Source: Peristeroidobacter soli (GTDB taxonomy: Bacteria; Pseudomonadota; Gammaproteobacteria; Steroidobacterales; Steroidobacteraceae). Taken from it: a stretch of DNA of 64,000 bases. A program made the position numbers and the translations under genes. The notes under the pieces were generated by a model. The model was not told where the DNA came from, ran no database searches, and saw nothing but the letters and a program-made list of their open reading frames with translations. The stretch covers positions 620,001-684,000 of the forward strand of contig NZ_RYEV01000003.1 in the NCBI RefSeq assembly GCF_004138485.1. The letters are read 5' to 3'. Positions 36,259 to 45,622 of the stretch are shown in pieces (position 1 is the stretch's first letter; each line of letters starts with the position of its first letter).

Positions 36259-36328
36259 CAGCGGCTGCGTCGGCCGGCTTTGCCAGTTTGTGAGTTCGGT
36301 CCCATTCAGGTGGTTGCATTTCCTGAAT

Positions 36329-36342
36329 TGTGAGCGCTATCA
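36329..36342. promoter_or_regulatory. LacI-type operator TGTGAGCGCTATCA
   Basis: A 14-bp site matching the 24298 operator at 12 of 14 positions, with an intact AGCGCT core and right half. It lies 128 bp before the TonB-dependent receptor and is likely its control site. Confidence 0.6.
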
Positions 36343-36469
36343 TCAAATCGCCACTGCCGACTGAGTGGATGGCCAAGATAAAGATCGAATTGTCAGGGGG
36401 AGAGAACAACCATCCCTCCCTCATTGCCGATGTCAACGCGATTCATAACGTTCGTGACCGGAGGGGATT

Positions 36470-39400
36470 GTGAGTATTCGCAAACTGGATGCGGGTCTCG
36501 CCCGCAGTAAAGCGCTGAGCATTTGCATCGCTGCTGTACTGAGCCAGGCGCAGTTGGCGCACGCACAGGAGGCTGCCGCGAACGACGACACGGCGCTCGA
36601 AGAGGTGGTCGTTACCGGCTATCGCCAGAGCCTGGAGAACTCCACCAGCGCCAAGCGCGATGCGGTGGGCTTCCTCGACGCCATTTTTGCCGAGGACATC
36701 GGCAAGTTTCCCGATACCAACATCGCCGAATCGTTCAATCGCATCCCCGGCATCACCATCAGCCGTGAGACCTCGGGCGAAGGCCTGAACATCGCCATTC
36801 GCGGTCTGGGCACGAACTTCACCAAGGTATTGCTCAACGGCGCGCCGGTCGCGGTGGCTTCCACCGGCCGTACCGATGCGCAGAGCACGAATCGCGAAGT
36901 CGATCTGGATTTGTTTCCAACCGAATTGTTCTCACAGCTGACTGTCAGCAAGACGCCAACGGCCGCGATGCTCGAAGGCGGCGCCGCCGGTACCGTGAAC
37001 ATGCGCAGCGCGCGTCCCTTCGACAAAGAGGGCGGGCGCATCGCTTATTCGCTCCAAGGCGTCGACAACAGCAACGCGGACTCGATGGGCAGCCGCGGTT
37101 CCATCGTCGCAAGCAACACGTGGGGCAGCTTCGGTGCGCTGATCGGCGTGGCCGGCGTTCACAACAAGGTGAAAACCACGGGTTTTGAAACCATCGGCTG
37201 GACCAATCCCAATCTCACCGCCGGTCAGTGCAGCGGTACCTGTAACACCACGGGCGGCGGCAATTTCACGATTCCGGCCACCGTGCCTACGCTCGCCGGC
37301 AACGGACTCACGCCGGGCGCGACCATCGATCAAGCGTTCCTGCTCGCGAACAATCCGGGCCTCACCATTCAACAGATCGACAACGCCATCATTCCCCGGC
37401 TGGGCCGTCCGGCGGTGATCGAAGGCGATCGCGATCGTTACAACGCCGTCGCCAGCTTCGAATTCCGGCCCACCGACGACTTCCATGCCTACCTCGACAC
37501 GATGTACGGCAAGAAGGAGAACGATCTGGAGCGTATCGACATGAACCTGGTCGGTCGCAACGGCGCGATGATTCCGTTGAACATGCAGGTGGATCGGGCC
37601 AATTGTGCGCAGGGCTGCGTGGTCACCAGCGCCACATTCGCGAATGCGCAGGCGTTCCTCGAATACCGGCCCTTCATCGAGGACACGGAATTCTACGGCG
37701 CCAATCCGGGCTTCAGCTGGCAGCTCACCGACAAGCTGAGCTTGAACTGGCAGGGCGACTACACGCACAGCGAATTCCATCGTGAATCGCCGACGTTCCT
37801 GGTCAGCACGCCGGCGAACTCCGGCATGACGGTGCAGTACACCAACAACGGCGGCATTCCGAACATCGTCAGCAGTCTCGACTTGAACAATCCGGCCAAC
37901 TTCGGCTGGACCGGCGGTCGAGTGAACATGCAGGACGAGGAGCGCGAGACCGAAACGAAGGGCACGCGCGCCAGCCTCACATGGGGCGACAGCAAGTTCA
38001 GTGTCAGTGTCGGCGGCGCCTATGACGACGTCGAGCGTCGCATTCGCGCGTTCGACAACAGCCAGGCCTGGCAGAACGCAGCCTGCGGTAACAATCCAAA
38101 TGTCTTCGTGCAGGCACCGAACACGCAGCCGGCGTGTCAGGGATTAGCTTCACCGGGCGCCGCGCCCGCGGGCTATCCGACGTATCCGGGCCTGGGCACC
38201 GGCGCTTCCGTCGGCTTCCCGGCGCTGGTGTATCAGGGCTCGTTGATTCCGCAGTCGGCGCTGGCGAACTATCTGCGTCCCGGTCCGGGTTTCATCACGG
38301 CCAATTGGGATGCCTTCGCGCGTGATTCGCAGTACGCGGCGTTCCACAACGCCTCGCCGGAAGCCGGCTCGTCGAACACCGGCGCCAACGGTGGTTTGAT
38401 TCGCGAACAGAGCACGGGCTTCTTCACCGAGCTCAACGGCGACTTCGACATCAACGATCAGCGCCTGCGTTACAACGTCGGCGTTCGCTACGTCACCACC
38501 GATCAAACGGTCGGCGGTCGCGTTTCCATCAGCGATCCGCGCAACACGCTGGCGGGCGGCGCATTGATCGCCGACGGTTCGCGCTATCCGAACGTCGTGA
38601 ACTTCGTCGAGACCGAGCGCACTTACGAGAACTGGTTGCCGTCGGCGAGCGTCGCCTTCAACGCAACCGAGAACGTCGTGATCCGCGCCGCAGCCTCTCG
38701 TTCGATGACGCGCGCGAATCCCAACGACATGTTGCCCGGCCTGGGTTTCAGCACGCCGTCGGCCGACGTCGGCACGGTCGGCAATCCGGATCTGAAGCCG
38801 TTCCTTTCGGACAACCTCGATATCGGCTTCGAGCTCTACACCGGCAAGGAAGGTTACGTCGGTGCCACCGCGTTCCGGAAAGGCATCAACGGCTTCACCG
38901 TGCTCGGCTCGCGCACGGTGCCGTTCACCGATCTCGCGATCTACGGCGTGACGTTCGACAGCCTGACCCGCGATCAGCAGAACGCGATCAACTCGCGCGG
39001 CGGCCCGAACGCGGCCACGGTCGTGTTGAATCAGCAGGTGAACGCGGACGGGCGCCTCACGGTGAACGGCCTCGAGTTCAACTGGGTGCAGCCGCTGGAT
39101 TTCCTGCTCGCGGGCATCGGTCTCGAAGGCCTGGGCTTCACCGCCAACTACACGATCGTCGATCAGAAGGGAGAGGGCCAGGTGCCGGCGGTGGCGGTCG
39201 GTGTCGCGCCTGAAACTTACAACGCGACGATCTACTACGAGAACCATGGCATCAGCGCGCGTCTGTCGACGACGTTCTCGGAGGGCTCGCAAGCGTCGGG
39301 CCTGAATCAGAACGGCATCGCGGCCGCCGCGCTGTACAACGACGACTATGAGCAGTGGGACTTCTCGTCCAGCTTCGACCTGGCGACGATGTTCGGCTTG

Positions 39401-39544
39401 TCCGACGCGATTCCCCAGATCACGGTGGACGTGATCAATCTGTTCGACGAGGAACAGCGCCAGTACTTCCAGTTCCCGAACGCGACCTTCACTCAATATG
39501 AACCCGGCCGCACCGTGATCGTCGGTTTGCGCGGCAAGTTCTGA
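36470..39544 (+). CDS. TonB-dependent outer-membrane receptor for oligosaccharide uptake
   Basis: This 1024-residue receptor has a signal peptide (…AQLAHAQ), a TonB-box-like EEVVVTGYRQSLE, a plug domain (KFPDTNIAESFNRIPGITISR, NIAIRGLGTNFTKVLLNG) and a long beta-barrel ending in the terminal Phe needed for BAM insertion (IVGLRGKF). The plug resembles receptors for plant-polysaccharide fragments in Xanthomonas, Caulobacter and relatives. Context with xylan enzymes and the operator at 36329 suggests xylo-oligosaccharides as ligand. The start is a GTG with a GGAGGGG Shine-Dalgarno. A strong terminator follows at 39606, so it is probably monocistronic. No SusD-like partner is present, as expected outside Bacteroidetes. 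Confidence 0.9.
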   Translation: MSIRKLDAGLARSKALSICIAAVLSQAQLAHAQEAAANDDTALEEVVVTGYRQSLENSTSAKRDAVGFLDAIFAEDIGKFPDTNIAESFNRIPGITISRETSGEGLNIAIRGLGTNFTKVLLNGAPVAVASTGRTDAQSTNREVDLDLFPTELFSQLTVSKTPTAAMLEGGAAGTVNMRSARPFDKEGGRIAYSLQGVDNSNADSMGSRGSIVASNTWGSFGALIGVAGVHNKVKTTGFETIGWTNPNLTAGQCSGTCNTTGGGNFTIPATVPTLAGNGLTPGATIDQAFLLANNPGLTIQQIDNAIIPRLGRPAVIEGDRDRYNAVASFEFRPTDDFHAYLDTMYGKKENDLERIDMNLVGRNGAMIPLNMQVDRANCAQGCVVTSATFANAQAFLEYRPFIEDTEFYGANPGFSWQLTDKLSLNWQGDYTHSEFHRESPTFLVSTPANSGMTVQYTNNGGIPNIVSSLDLNNPANFGWTGGRVNMQDEERETETKGTRASLTWGDSKFSVSVGGAYDDVERRIRAFDNSQAWQNAACGNNPNVFVQAPNTQPACQGLASPGAAPAGYPTYPGLGTGASVGFPALVYQGSLIPQSALANYLRPGPGFITANWDAFARDSQYAAFHNASPEAGSSNTGANGGLIREQSTGFFTELNGDFDINDQRLRYNVGVRYVTTDQTVGGRVSISDPRNTLAGGALIADGSRYPNVVNFVETERTYENWLPSASVAFNATENVVIRAAASRSMTRANPNDMLPGLGFSTPSADVGTVGNPDLKPFLSDNLDIGFELYTGKEGYVGATAFRKGINGFTVLGSRTVPFTDLAIYGVTFDSLTRDQQNAINSRGGPNAATVVLNQQVNADGRLTVNGLEFNWVQPLDFLLAGIGLEGLGFTANYTIVDQKGEGQVPAVAVGVAPETYNATIYYENHGISARLSTTFSEGSQASGLNQNGIAAAALYNDDYEQWDFSSSFDLATMFGLSDAIPQITVDVINLFDEEQRQYFQFPNATFTQYEPGRTVIVGLRGKF

Positions 39545-39605
39545 TCGAGAGACGTCGACGGGGGTGCTGTCGTTTACCCCCGGTGGTGACCCGTCGACGA
39601 CTTTT

Positions 39606-39641
39606 AACGGCAGGAGAACGCAACGCTCCTGCCGTTTTTTT
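39606..39641 (+). terminator. Rho-independent terminator after TonB receptor
   Basis: An 11-bp perfect stem (AACGGCAGGAG and complement, arms 39606-39616 and 39626-39636), a 9-base loop and a run of seven T. It stands 62 bp after the receptor stop. Confidence 0.9.
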
Positions 39642-39920
39642 ATTCCCGCCACGCCGTCGCAACCGGCAGCCGAGTCTCGGCGAATGGACACATGGATGTG
39701 TCCACGCCACGCGAGTAGCGGTTCCGAGGCCATCTTGATCGTTGCGACGACGCCTTTCCTCGGAACACGACCGTCGTGACAGGATGTCCGATCGGTCGCT
39801 TTTAATCAGGGAATGCCGTAGGGCTGTGCCTGTCGCAATCTGCGAACTGCACCGCTGTGCAAGCGCCAAGGTTTTACATAGTCTTGCTTGCCTGGATTTT
39901 CCCGTTCCGCTGCCGGATTC
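39642..39920. other. Structured intergenic region without gene
   Basis: Between the receptor terminator and the lytic transglycosylase I see no credible gene. It holds an 18-bp hairpin with GGACACAT/ATGTGTCC arms at 39686-39703 and a 9-bp inverted repeat (GTTCCGAGG at 39721, CCTCGGAAC at 39758) around a 28-base spacer. The promoter of the next gene should be here. Confidence 0.4.
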
Positions 39921-42104
39921 ATGAAGACGACCTCGTATCGCCTCGCTCTACTGTTGTTGCTCACATCGCTGGCCATGGCGCTGGTGCTGCCTGCCCGCGC
40001 GGATTCCAGTACGAGCAAGCACTTTGTGCGACCGGCCGAGCTGGAACCGGACATCGCGTTCTGGCGCCGGATCTACACCGAGGTCACGACCGAAGGCGGT
40101 CTGCTGCATGATCCCGAAGACCTGAGCGTCGTCTACGAAAAGCTCGAGTTCCCTTCGGACATCGCGCCGAAGGCGCGCTCCAAGCGCATCGATGACGCGA
40201 AGAAGAAGTACTCGCACATCCTTGATCGTCTCGCCAGCGGCGCCGACGATCTGAGCGAAGAGGAACTGCGCGTTCAGGCGCTGTGGCCGAAGAACACGCG
40301 TCGCTCGCGGTTCGAGCAGGCGTCCGAGGAAGTGCGTTTCCAGCTGGGTCAGGCCGATCGCTTCCGCGAAGGCCTGGTGCGCTCGGGCGCGTGGCACGAC
40401 CACATCGCCGATACGTTCGCCAAGGCGGGCCTGCCGCGCGAGCTGGCGGCTTTGCCGCACGTCGAGTCGTCCTTCAACACGTACGCATATTCCAAGGTCG
40501 GCGCCGCCGGCATGTGGCAGTTCATGCGAAGCACGGGTCGTCGCTTCCTGCGCATCGACGCGGTGGTCGATGAGCGTCTCGATCCGTATCGCTCCACCGA
40601 GGCTGCTGCGCGCTTCCTCGAACAGAACTACATCATTCTCGGCAGCTGGCCGTTGGCGCTGACCGCTTACAATCACGGTCCGGGCGGCATGAAGCGCGCT
40701 CAGGAACAGCTGGGCACCAGCGACATCACCACCATCGTGCGCAAGTATGAGAGCCGCTCGTTCGGCTTCGCTTCGCGCAACTTCTATCTCGCGTTCCTGG
40801 CCGCGCTGGAAATCGATCAGAACCCGGAGAAGTTCTTCCCTGGCATCCGTCGCAACGTCCGGGACAGCAGCCTCGTGTTGAAGCTGCCGCAGCCGTTGCC
40901 GGCCAGCCGCATCGCGACCACCCTCGATGTGGATCGGGAGGATCTGCGTCGTCTGAACCCGGCGCTGCTGAACACCGTGTGGAAAGGCGCGCGCAATGTG
41001 CCGAAGGGTTATGAGTTCCGAGTGCCGTCGCACATCGATCTGACGAGCGTGGTGGCCAAGTTGAACGCGGGCGGCGGCGCCGAGGCGGTCGAAGTCGCGA
41101 TTGCCGACTCTCAGCATCGCGTGGCAAGCGGCGAGACGCTGTCGGTCATCGCGAGCCGCTACGGCGTTAGTCAGCAGCAGCTCGCCGAGCTGAACGATCT
41201 GAATCGTCCGTATCGTCTGCGCGTCGGCCAGGTGCTGGAGTTGCCTTCCAAGGGCACGCGTCCGGCCGCCACGGTCGCAGCGGCACCGAAGGAGCCGACA
41301 CCGCCTGCCGCTCCAGCCGCCAAGCCGACGCCTCCGACCGGCGTGGTCGGCAACGCGAGCTATGTGGTCCGTCGTGGCGACACGATCGGCAAGATCGCGA
41401 AGAAGCATGGACTGACCGAAGACCAGTTGCTGGAGCTGAACAACATTCGCAATCGCCAGTTCATCTACGAGGGGCAGGTGCTCGCGTTGGCCGCGTCGGC
41501 GCGCGCCAGGCCGCCGGTGGAAGCGGAAGTGCCGGTCGAGACCATCGCTGCCGTCAGCGAGCCGCCGGCCGAAGCGGAAGCCGTCGAGCCGGTGTCGGAG
41601 CGCGAAGCTGAAGAAATCGGTCCGGCGCTCGTGCCTGGGACGGCGGCTGCCGCGTCGGCGGATCCGGCGGATTACACCGTCAAGGACAACGCCGTGATCG
41701 TGCAGGCCACGGAAACGATCGGGCACTACGCCGAATGGCTCGATGTGCGTGCCAGCCAGCTGCGCCAGCTGAACCGGATGTCCATCGCCACGCCGATGGT
41801 GATCGGTCGCAAGGTGAAACTGAATTTCTCCAAGGTCACGCCCGACCAGTTCGAGGCGCGTCGCGCGGAATATCACCGTGCCTTGCAGGAAGCGTTCTTC
41901 ACGCAGTTCCGTATCCAGGGCACCAGCGAGCACGTGATCAAGCGCGGCGAGTCGGTGTGGGTGCTGGCTCAGCAGCGCTACAACATTCCCATCTGGCTGC
42001 TGCGCCAGTACAACCCGGATCTGGACCTCGGCTCGCTGCAGCCCGGGGCACGTTTGGTGATCCCGCTGGTCGAAGCCACGGGTGTTTCGGAGCCATCGGC
42101 TTGA
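39921..42104 (+). CDS. MltD-like lytic transglycosylase with LysM repeats
   Basis: This 727-residue envelope enzyme cleaves peptidoglycan glycan strands, forming 1,6-anhydromuramyl ends. A signal peptide (LLLLLTSLAMALVLPARA) is followed by an SLT domain with catalytic E182 in LPHVESSFN, GAAGMWQFM and ALTAYNHGPGGM. Then come LysM modules: two clear ones (HRVASGETLSVIASRYGV, SYVVRRGDTIGKIAKKHGL), a weak one (VQATETIGHYAEWLDV) and a C-terminal one (HVIKRGESVWVLAQQ), separated by Pro/Ala/Glu-rich linkers. This is longer than E. coli MltD. ATG 39921 was chosen because it begins the signal peptide. Its stop overlaps the next gene (TTGA). Confidence 0.9.
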   Translation: MKTTSYRLALLLLLTSLAMALVLPARADSSTSKHFVRPAELEPDIAFWRRIYTEVTTEGGLLHDPEDLSVVYEKLEFPSDIAPKARSKRIDDAKKKYSHILDRLASGADDLSEEELRVQALWPKNTRRSRFEQASEEVRFQLGQADRFREGLVRSGAWHDHIADTFAKAGLPRELAALPHVESSFNTYAYSKVGAAGMWQFMRSTGRRFLRIDAVVDERLDPYRSTEAAARFLEQNYIILGSWPLALTAYNHGPGGMKRAQEQLGTSDITTIVRKYESRSFGFASRNFYLAFLAALEIDQNPEKFFPGIRRNVRDSSLVLKLPQPLPASRIATTLDVDREDLRRLNPALLNTVWKGARNVPKGYEFRVPSHIDLTSVVAKLNAGGGAEAVEVAIADSQHRVASGETLSVIASRYGVSQQQLAELNDLNRPYRLRVGQVLELPSKGTRPAATVAAAPKEPTPPAAPAAKPTPPTGVVGNASYVVRRGDTIGKIAKKHGLTEDQLLELNNIRNRQFIYEGQVLALAASARARPPVEAEVPVETIAAVSEPPAEAEAVEPVSEREAEEIGPALVPGTAAAASADPADYTVKDNAVIVQATETIGHYAEWLDVRASQLRQLNRMSIATPMVIGRKVKLNFSKVTPDQFEARRAEYHRALQEAFFTQFRIQGTSEHVIKRGESVWVLAQQRYNIPIWLLRQYNPDLDLGSLQPGARLVIPLVEATGVSEPSA

Positions 42105-42484
42105 AGTCAGTCAGACTCAGTTTCATTGCGACGGTCGCGGTCCTGGCCAGCGGCTGCATGAGCGTGCAGCTCTATGACGGCCCGAAGCGCGACAAAGACG
42201 AAGTCGCCCGCATCACGGGCGATCCGGTGGTCACCGCCGGCTCGCCGGTCACCGTGATCCTGCGCCAGGTCGACGGTCACGACATCGGCGTCACCCAGAC
42301 TTCAGTCGAGGTGCTGGAAGGCAAGCACAACCTGCTGGTGGACTGCCGGATCGCCGAGACCAAGGGCGGCTCGCGCCACGCCCTGGAAGTGGAGGTGTTC
42401 GGCGGTCGCAAATACCGGCTGCGGGCTGAAACCGGCCCGGCGCTGCGGGAATGCACCGGCGTGACCCTGGAATCGGTCGATTAG
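42101..42484 (+). CDS. Small lipoprotein of unknown function
   Basis: This 127-residue protein starts at a TTG overlapping the transglycosylase stop. It has a short lipoprotein signal with lipobox ASGC (Cys at about residue 19). The mature part is about 109 residues with a basic/acidic N-terminal stretch (GPKRDKDEVARITGD) and beta-rich pattern, including LLVDCRIAETKGG. It ends at LESVD. I do not recognise the family. Coupling to the LysM transglycosylase hints at an envelope role. Confidence 0.72.
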   Translation: MKSVRLSFIATVAVLASGCMSVQLYDGPKRDKDEVARITGDPVVTAGSPVTVILRQVDGHDIGVTQTSVEVLEGKHNLLVDCRIAETKGGSRHALEVEVFGGRKYRLRAETGPALRECTGVTLESVD

Positions 42485-42652
42485 CACCGACGGCGTTGGT
42501 GACCTGCTTCACGGTTTTTCCCACCAAGCCCGTCAACATGCGTCGCCAGGACTCGACACGGACGATGCCCTACAGACTCAATGGTACGGCCTGTGAGCCG
42601 ACATAAGACAAAGCCACGCTATACTCTTCCAGCGTTGACCATCGCTACCCTT

Positions 42653-43201
42653 ATGCCGCGAAACATTGTTGCCCTAGTCACCGCTTCGTTGGTTCTTCTT
42701 TCCGCCGCCCCGCTGCGGGCGGAAACGCCATTGCAGTCCTCCGCGCTGGTGTCCTCCAGCGTCGAAGCCGCGCTGCCATTGGCGGACAAGATCGTCGTCC
42801 GCAAAGCCGAGCGCAAGCTCTTCCTGATGAGCAACGGCGCCGCGCTCCGGACCTTCAAGATTGCGCTCGGGCTGCGGCCGGAAGGTCACAAGCAGTTCGA
42901 GGGCGACTTCCGTACGCCCGAGGGCAGCTACCGCCTGACGCGCCGGAATCCGAACAGCGAATACTTCCTGTCCATCCAGGTCGACTATCCGAACGAGCAG
43001 GACATGAGGCGCGCCCGTGCCCAGGGCCTGCGTCCGGGCGGTGCGATCATGATCCACGGCCAGCCGAACACCCCGAAGAAGTCCCGCGACTACTACGCAA
43101 ATGTCGACTGGACCGAGGGCTGCATCGCCGTGTCGAATTCGGACATGGTGGAAATCTGGTTGATGACGCCGCCCGACACGCCCATAGAGATCCTGCCGTG
43201 A
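42653..43201 (+). CDS. L,D-transpeptidase family protein (YkuD domain)
   Basis: This 182-residue protein has a signal peptide (LVLLSAAPLRAE) and a YkuD catalytic domain with IMIHGQPN and the active-site TEGCIAVS (C157). L,D-transpeptidases crosslink peptidoglycan or attach proteins to it in the periplasm. Family members of this short type, with a KIVVRKAERKLFLM start to the domain, are common in proteobacteria. ATG 42653 begins the signal peptide. A further 24 in-frame codons upstream would add a basic tail and are less likely. The ppnN gene follows 13 bp later. Confidence 0.88.
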   Translation: MPRNIVALVTASLVLLSAAPLRAETPLQSSALVSSSVEAALPLADKIVVRKAERKLFLMSNGAALRTFKIALGLRPEGHKQFEGDFRTPEGSYRLTRRNPNSEYFLSIQVDYPNEQDMRRARAQGLRPGGAIMIHGQPNTPKKSRDYYANVDWTEGCIAVSNSDMVEIWLMTPPDTPIEILP

Positions 43202-43214
43202 AAGAGAGTGCAAG

Positions 43215-44633
43215 ATGAAGGCGCCGTCCAATGACGGACGCGCCTCGGCCTCGGTAACCCAGGCCGAACCCGAAGGAGTGGTCGACGCCAGAGTCTCGCC
43301 GCTAGGCAGCCTGGAAAACCTGTCGCAGCGTGAAGTGCAGCAACTGCTCAGCTCGAAGCAGAGCGGCGTGTACGAGCTGTTTCGGCGTTGCGCGCTGGCG
43401 GTGCTCAGCTCCGGCCTCGAGTCCGACGACGTGCGCGCCATCTTCGATCGTTACAAGGACTTCGAGATCAAGCTCGGCCGCCAGGCCTGGGGCATCAAGC
43501 TGGAAGTGAAGAACGCGCCGGCGAGCGCCTTCGTCGACGGCTCGATGATCCGCGGTATCAAGGAACATCTGTTCTCGGTCCTGCGCGACATCGTCTACAT
43601 CCACGACGCCATTCTCGGCAGCGATCGTTTCGATCTGAACGATCCGGTCAGCATCACCAACGCCGTCTATCACATCCTGCGCAACGCGCGGATCCTGGAC
43701 TACAAGGGCCGGCCCGACCTGGTGGTGTGCTGGGGCGGCCATTCGATCGGCACGGCCGAGTACGACTACACCAAGCGGGTCGGCTACGAGCTCGGCCTGC
43801 GCGCGCTGAGCGTGTGCACGGGCTGCGGGCCGGGTGCGATGAAGGGCCCGATGAAGGGCGCGACCATCGGCCATTCCAAGCAGCGCATTCGCGAGGGCCG
43901 TTATATCGGCATGACCGAGCCGGGCATCATCGCCGCCGAGCCGCCCAATCCGATCGTCAATCAGCTGGTGATCATGCCGGACATCGAGAAGCGTCTCGAA
44001 GCGTTCGTGCGCTGCGCGCACGCCATCATCGTGTTCCCGGGCGGCGCCGGCACGGCCGAAGAAATTCTGTACCTGCTCGGCATCCTGCTGGATCCCGCCA
44101 ATGCGGGTCAGCCATTGCCCGTGGTCTTCACCGGGCCGCCGTCGGCGGCCGAGTACTTCGGTCAGATCGATCATTTCATCGGCGCGACGTTGGGCGACGC
44201 CGCGCGCAGTCGCTACAAGATCATCATCGGCGATCCGCCGCAGGCGGCGCGCGAGGTGTACAAGGGCATCGAGTCGGTGCGTGAATATCGACGCACCAAG
44301 AGCGACGCGTACAACTACAACTGGCTGCTGAAGATCCCCGAGGACTTCCAGCGGCCGTTCGAGCCCACGCACGAAGCGATGGCGCGCCTCGAGCTGCGTC
44401 GGGATCTGCCGGCGCACGTGATGGCTGCCAATCTGCGCCGCGCGTTCTCCGGCATCGTCGCGGGCAACGTGAAGGAGAATGGCATTCACGCCATCGAAGA
44501 ACACGGGCCGTTCGAACTGCACGGCGATAAGGAAGTGATGACACTCCTCGACCAGCTGCTGTCGGCCTTCGTGCGGCAGAAGCGCATGAAGATCGCGGGC
44601 GAGTACAAGCCCTGCTATCGGCTGGTCGCATGA
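43215..44633 (+). CDS. ppnN: PpnN-type nucleotide 5'-monophosphate nucleosidase
   Basis: This 472-residue protein resembles E. coli PpnN (YgdH). A central LOG/lysine-decarboxylase-like Rossmann domain has the PGGAGTAEE motif (275-283), flanked by the N- and C-terminal PpnN-specific domains. PpnN cleaves purine and pyrimidine nucleoside monophosphates to base and ribose 5-phosphate and responds to (p)ppGpp in E. coli. VVCWGGHSIGTAEYDYTKRVGYELGLR and TGCGPGAMKGPMKGA are highly typical. Its stop overlaps the ATG of the next gene (ATGA). Confidence 0.92.
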   Translation: MKAPSNDGRASASVTQAEPEGVVDARVSPLGSLENLSQREVQQLLSSKQSGVYELFRRCALAVLSSGLESDDVRAIFDRYKDFEIKLGRQAWGIKLEVKNAPASAFVDGSMIRGIKEHLFSVLRDIVYIHDAILGSDRFDLNDPVSITNAVYHILRNARILDYKGRPDLVVCWGGHSIGTAEYDYTKRVGYELGLRALSVCTGCGPGAMKGPMKGATIGHSKQRIREGRYIGMTEPGIIAAEPPNPIVNQLVIMPDIEKRLEAFVRCAHAIIVFPGGAGTAEEILYLLGILLDPANAGQPLPVVFTGPPSAAEYFGQIDHFIGATLGDAARSRYKIIIGDPPQAAREVYKGIESVREYRRTKSDAYNYNWLLKIPEDFQRPFEPTHEAMARLELRRDLPAHVMAANLRRAFSGIVAGNVKENGIHAIEEHGPFELHGDKEVMTLLDQLLSAFVRQKRMKIAGEYKPCYRLVA

Positions 44634-45331
44634 GCAAGGTTGCGCTGACCTACCGTTTCACTTTCCCCGATTCCCAGGAACGAGTTTTCGAGCTGGAGAT
44701 GGATCGCGACACGGCCGAGCTGTCGCCGCCGGATGTGTCGCAACCGCCGGCATGGACCGCGCTCGCTTTCAATCAATGCACCGGCTGTCCGTTCAATGCC
44801 GCCGAGACGCCGCATTGTCCCGCGGCCTTGCAGCTGTCGGGAGTGATCGATGGGTTCACCGACATCGTTTCCTACGACAAGGTGAAAGTCTCGGTGGAAA
44901 GCGAAGAGCGGCAGGTCGTCGCGACGCTGGCCGCACAGCAAGCGCTGGCTTCGCTGATGGGGTTGATCATGGCTTCGAGCGGTTGTCCGCGGACCGCGGT
45001 GTTCCGTCCGATGGCGCGGTTTCATCTGCCGTTCTCGAGCGAATCGGAAACGGCGTATCGGGTGGCGTCGATGTATCTGCTCGCTCAGCACTACACGGCT
45101 CGCAACGGTGGTTCAGCGGATCTCGCGTTGAACGATCTCGAGCGCGTGTATCACGGCATGCACTCGGTGAATCGTGGCATGGCGACGCGTCTGCGCGCGG
45201 CGAGCCGGCAAGATGCGATCGTGAACGCGGTCGTGCTGCTCGATGTGTTCAGCAGTCTGGTGCCCGCGGCGATTCACGACATCCTCGATGAGATCAAACC
45301 CGCGTTCGCCGCGTTGCTCGCCGCGAAATAA
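44630..45331 (+). CDS. Conserved hypothetical protein with Cys cluster
   Basis: This 233-residue protein has no signal peptide. The N-terminal part (KVALTYRFTFPDSQERVFELEMD) looks like a small beta domain found in uncharacterised proteins. It is followed by a cysteine cluster CTGCPFNAAETPHC (about residues 50-63), another Cys in SSGCPRTA (about 122), then a helical region. The Cys spacing could bind zinc or an Fe-S cluster, but no function is known to me. Translational coupling to ppnN (4-bp overlap) suggests a shared role. It may be a DUF6901-type protein, which I cannot confirm. Confidence 0.75.
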   Translation: MSKVALTYRFTFPDSQERVFELEMDRDTAELSPPDVSQPPAWTALAFNQCTGCPFNAAETPHCPAALQLSGVIDGFTDIVSYDKVKVSVESEERQVVATLAAQQALASLMGLIMASSGCPRTAVFRPMARFHLPFSSESETAYRVASMYLLAQHYTARNGGSADLALNDLERVYHGMHSVNRGMATRLRAASRQDAIVNAVVLLDVFSSLVPAAIHDILDEIKPAFAALLAAK

Positions 45332-45381
45332 ATAAAACATTCGTTATTCGCGCCGAGTGTCGGAACTTTTTCCACTCGTGT

Positions 45382-45403
45382 GGCTGAACGCTCTCGTTCA
45401 GCC
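45382..45403 (+). terminator. Hairpin after ppnN operon
   Basis: A perfect 9-bp stem GGCTGAACG/CGTTCAGCC with a 4-base loop, 51 bp after the preceding stop. No long T-run follows. The 291-bp gap 45332-45622 otherwise holds nothing I recognise. Confidence 0.45.
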
Positions 45404-45622
45404 GTGTGCTTTGCGCGCGACGCTTCGCAAGCGCTCCAATAATCAATAACGGCCGGTTAAATACAGCGCGAAAACACCGCGCTTTGTGACGTGACACGAC
45501 TGTCAGTAGTGCTTCCCTTGCGATGGCTGTCGCACTCTGGAGACGTCGCTCGAACGCTGTGATGTAGTTCCTCTTGTGCGTGGTGTGTGCTCCGTAACTT
45601 CGCTCGCAACAGGAGATCACAT

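Larger units (their letters stand above)
36080..36469. other. Divergent control region, GH3 / TonB receptor
   Basis: This 390-bp gap has no convincing gene. It separates the minus-strand GH3 from the plus-strand receptor and holds the operator-like palindromes at 36110, 36245 and 36329. A weaker match to the same pattern near 36445 is only a half site. The receptor start (GTG 36470) is preceded by GGAGGGG. Confidence 0.6.

Noticed and set aside
36437-36451. A further LacI-type operator (CATAACGTTCGTG-like) just before the TonB receptor
   Set aside because: Only about nine of fourteen positions match and the symmetry is poor; counted as a half site at most.
39948-41933. A 661-codon antisense frame over the lytic transglycosylase
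   Set aside because: The plus strand has a signal peptide, an SLT domain and LysM repeats. The antisense product is low-complexity and basic.
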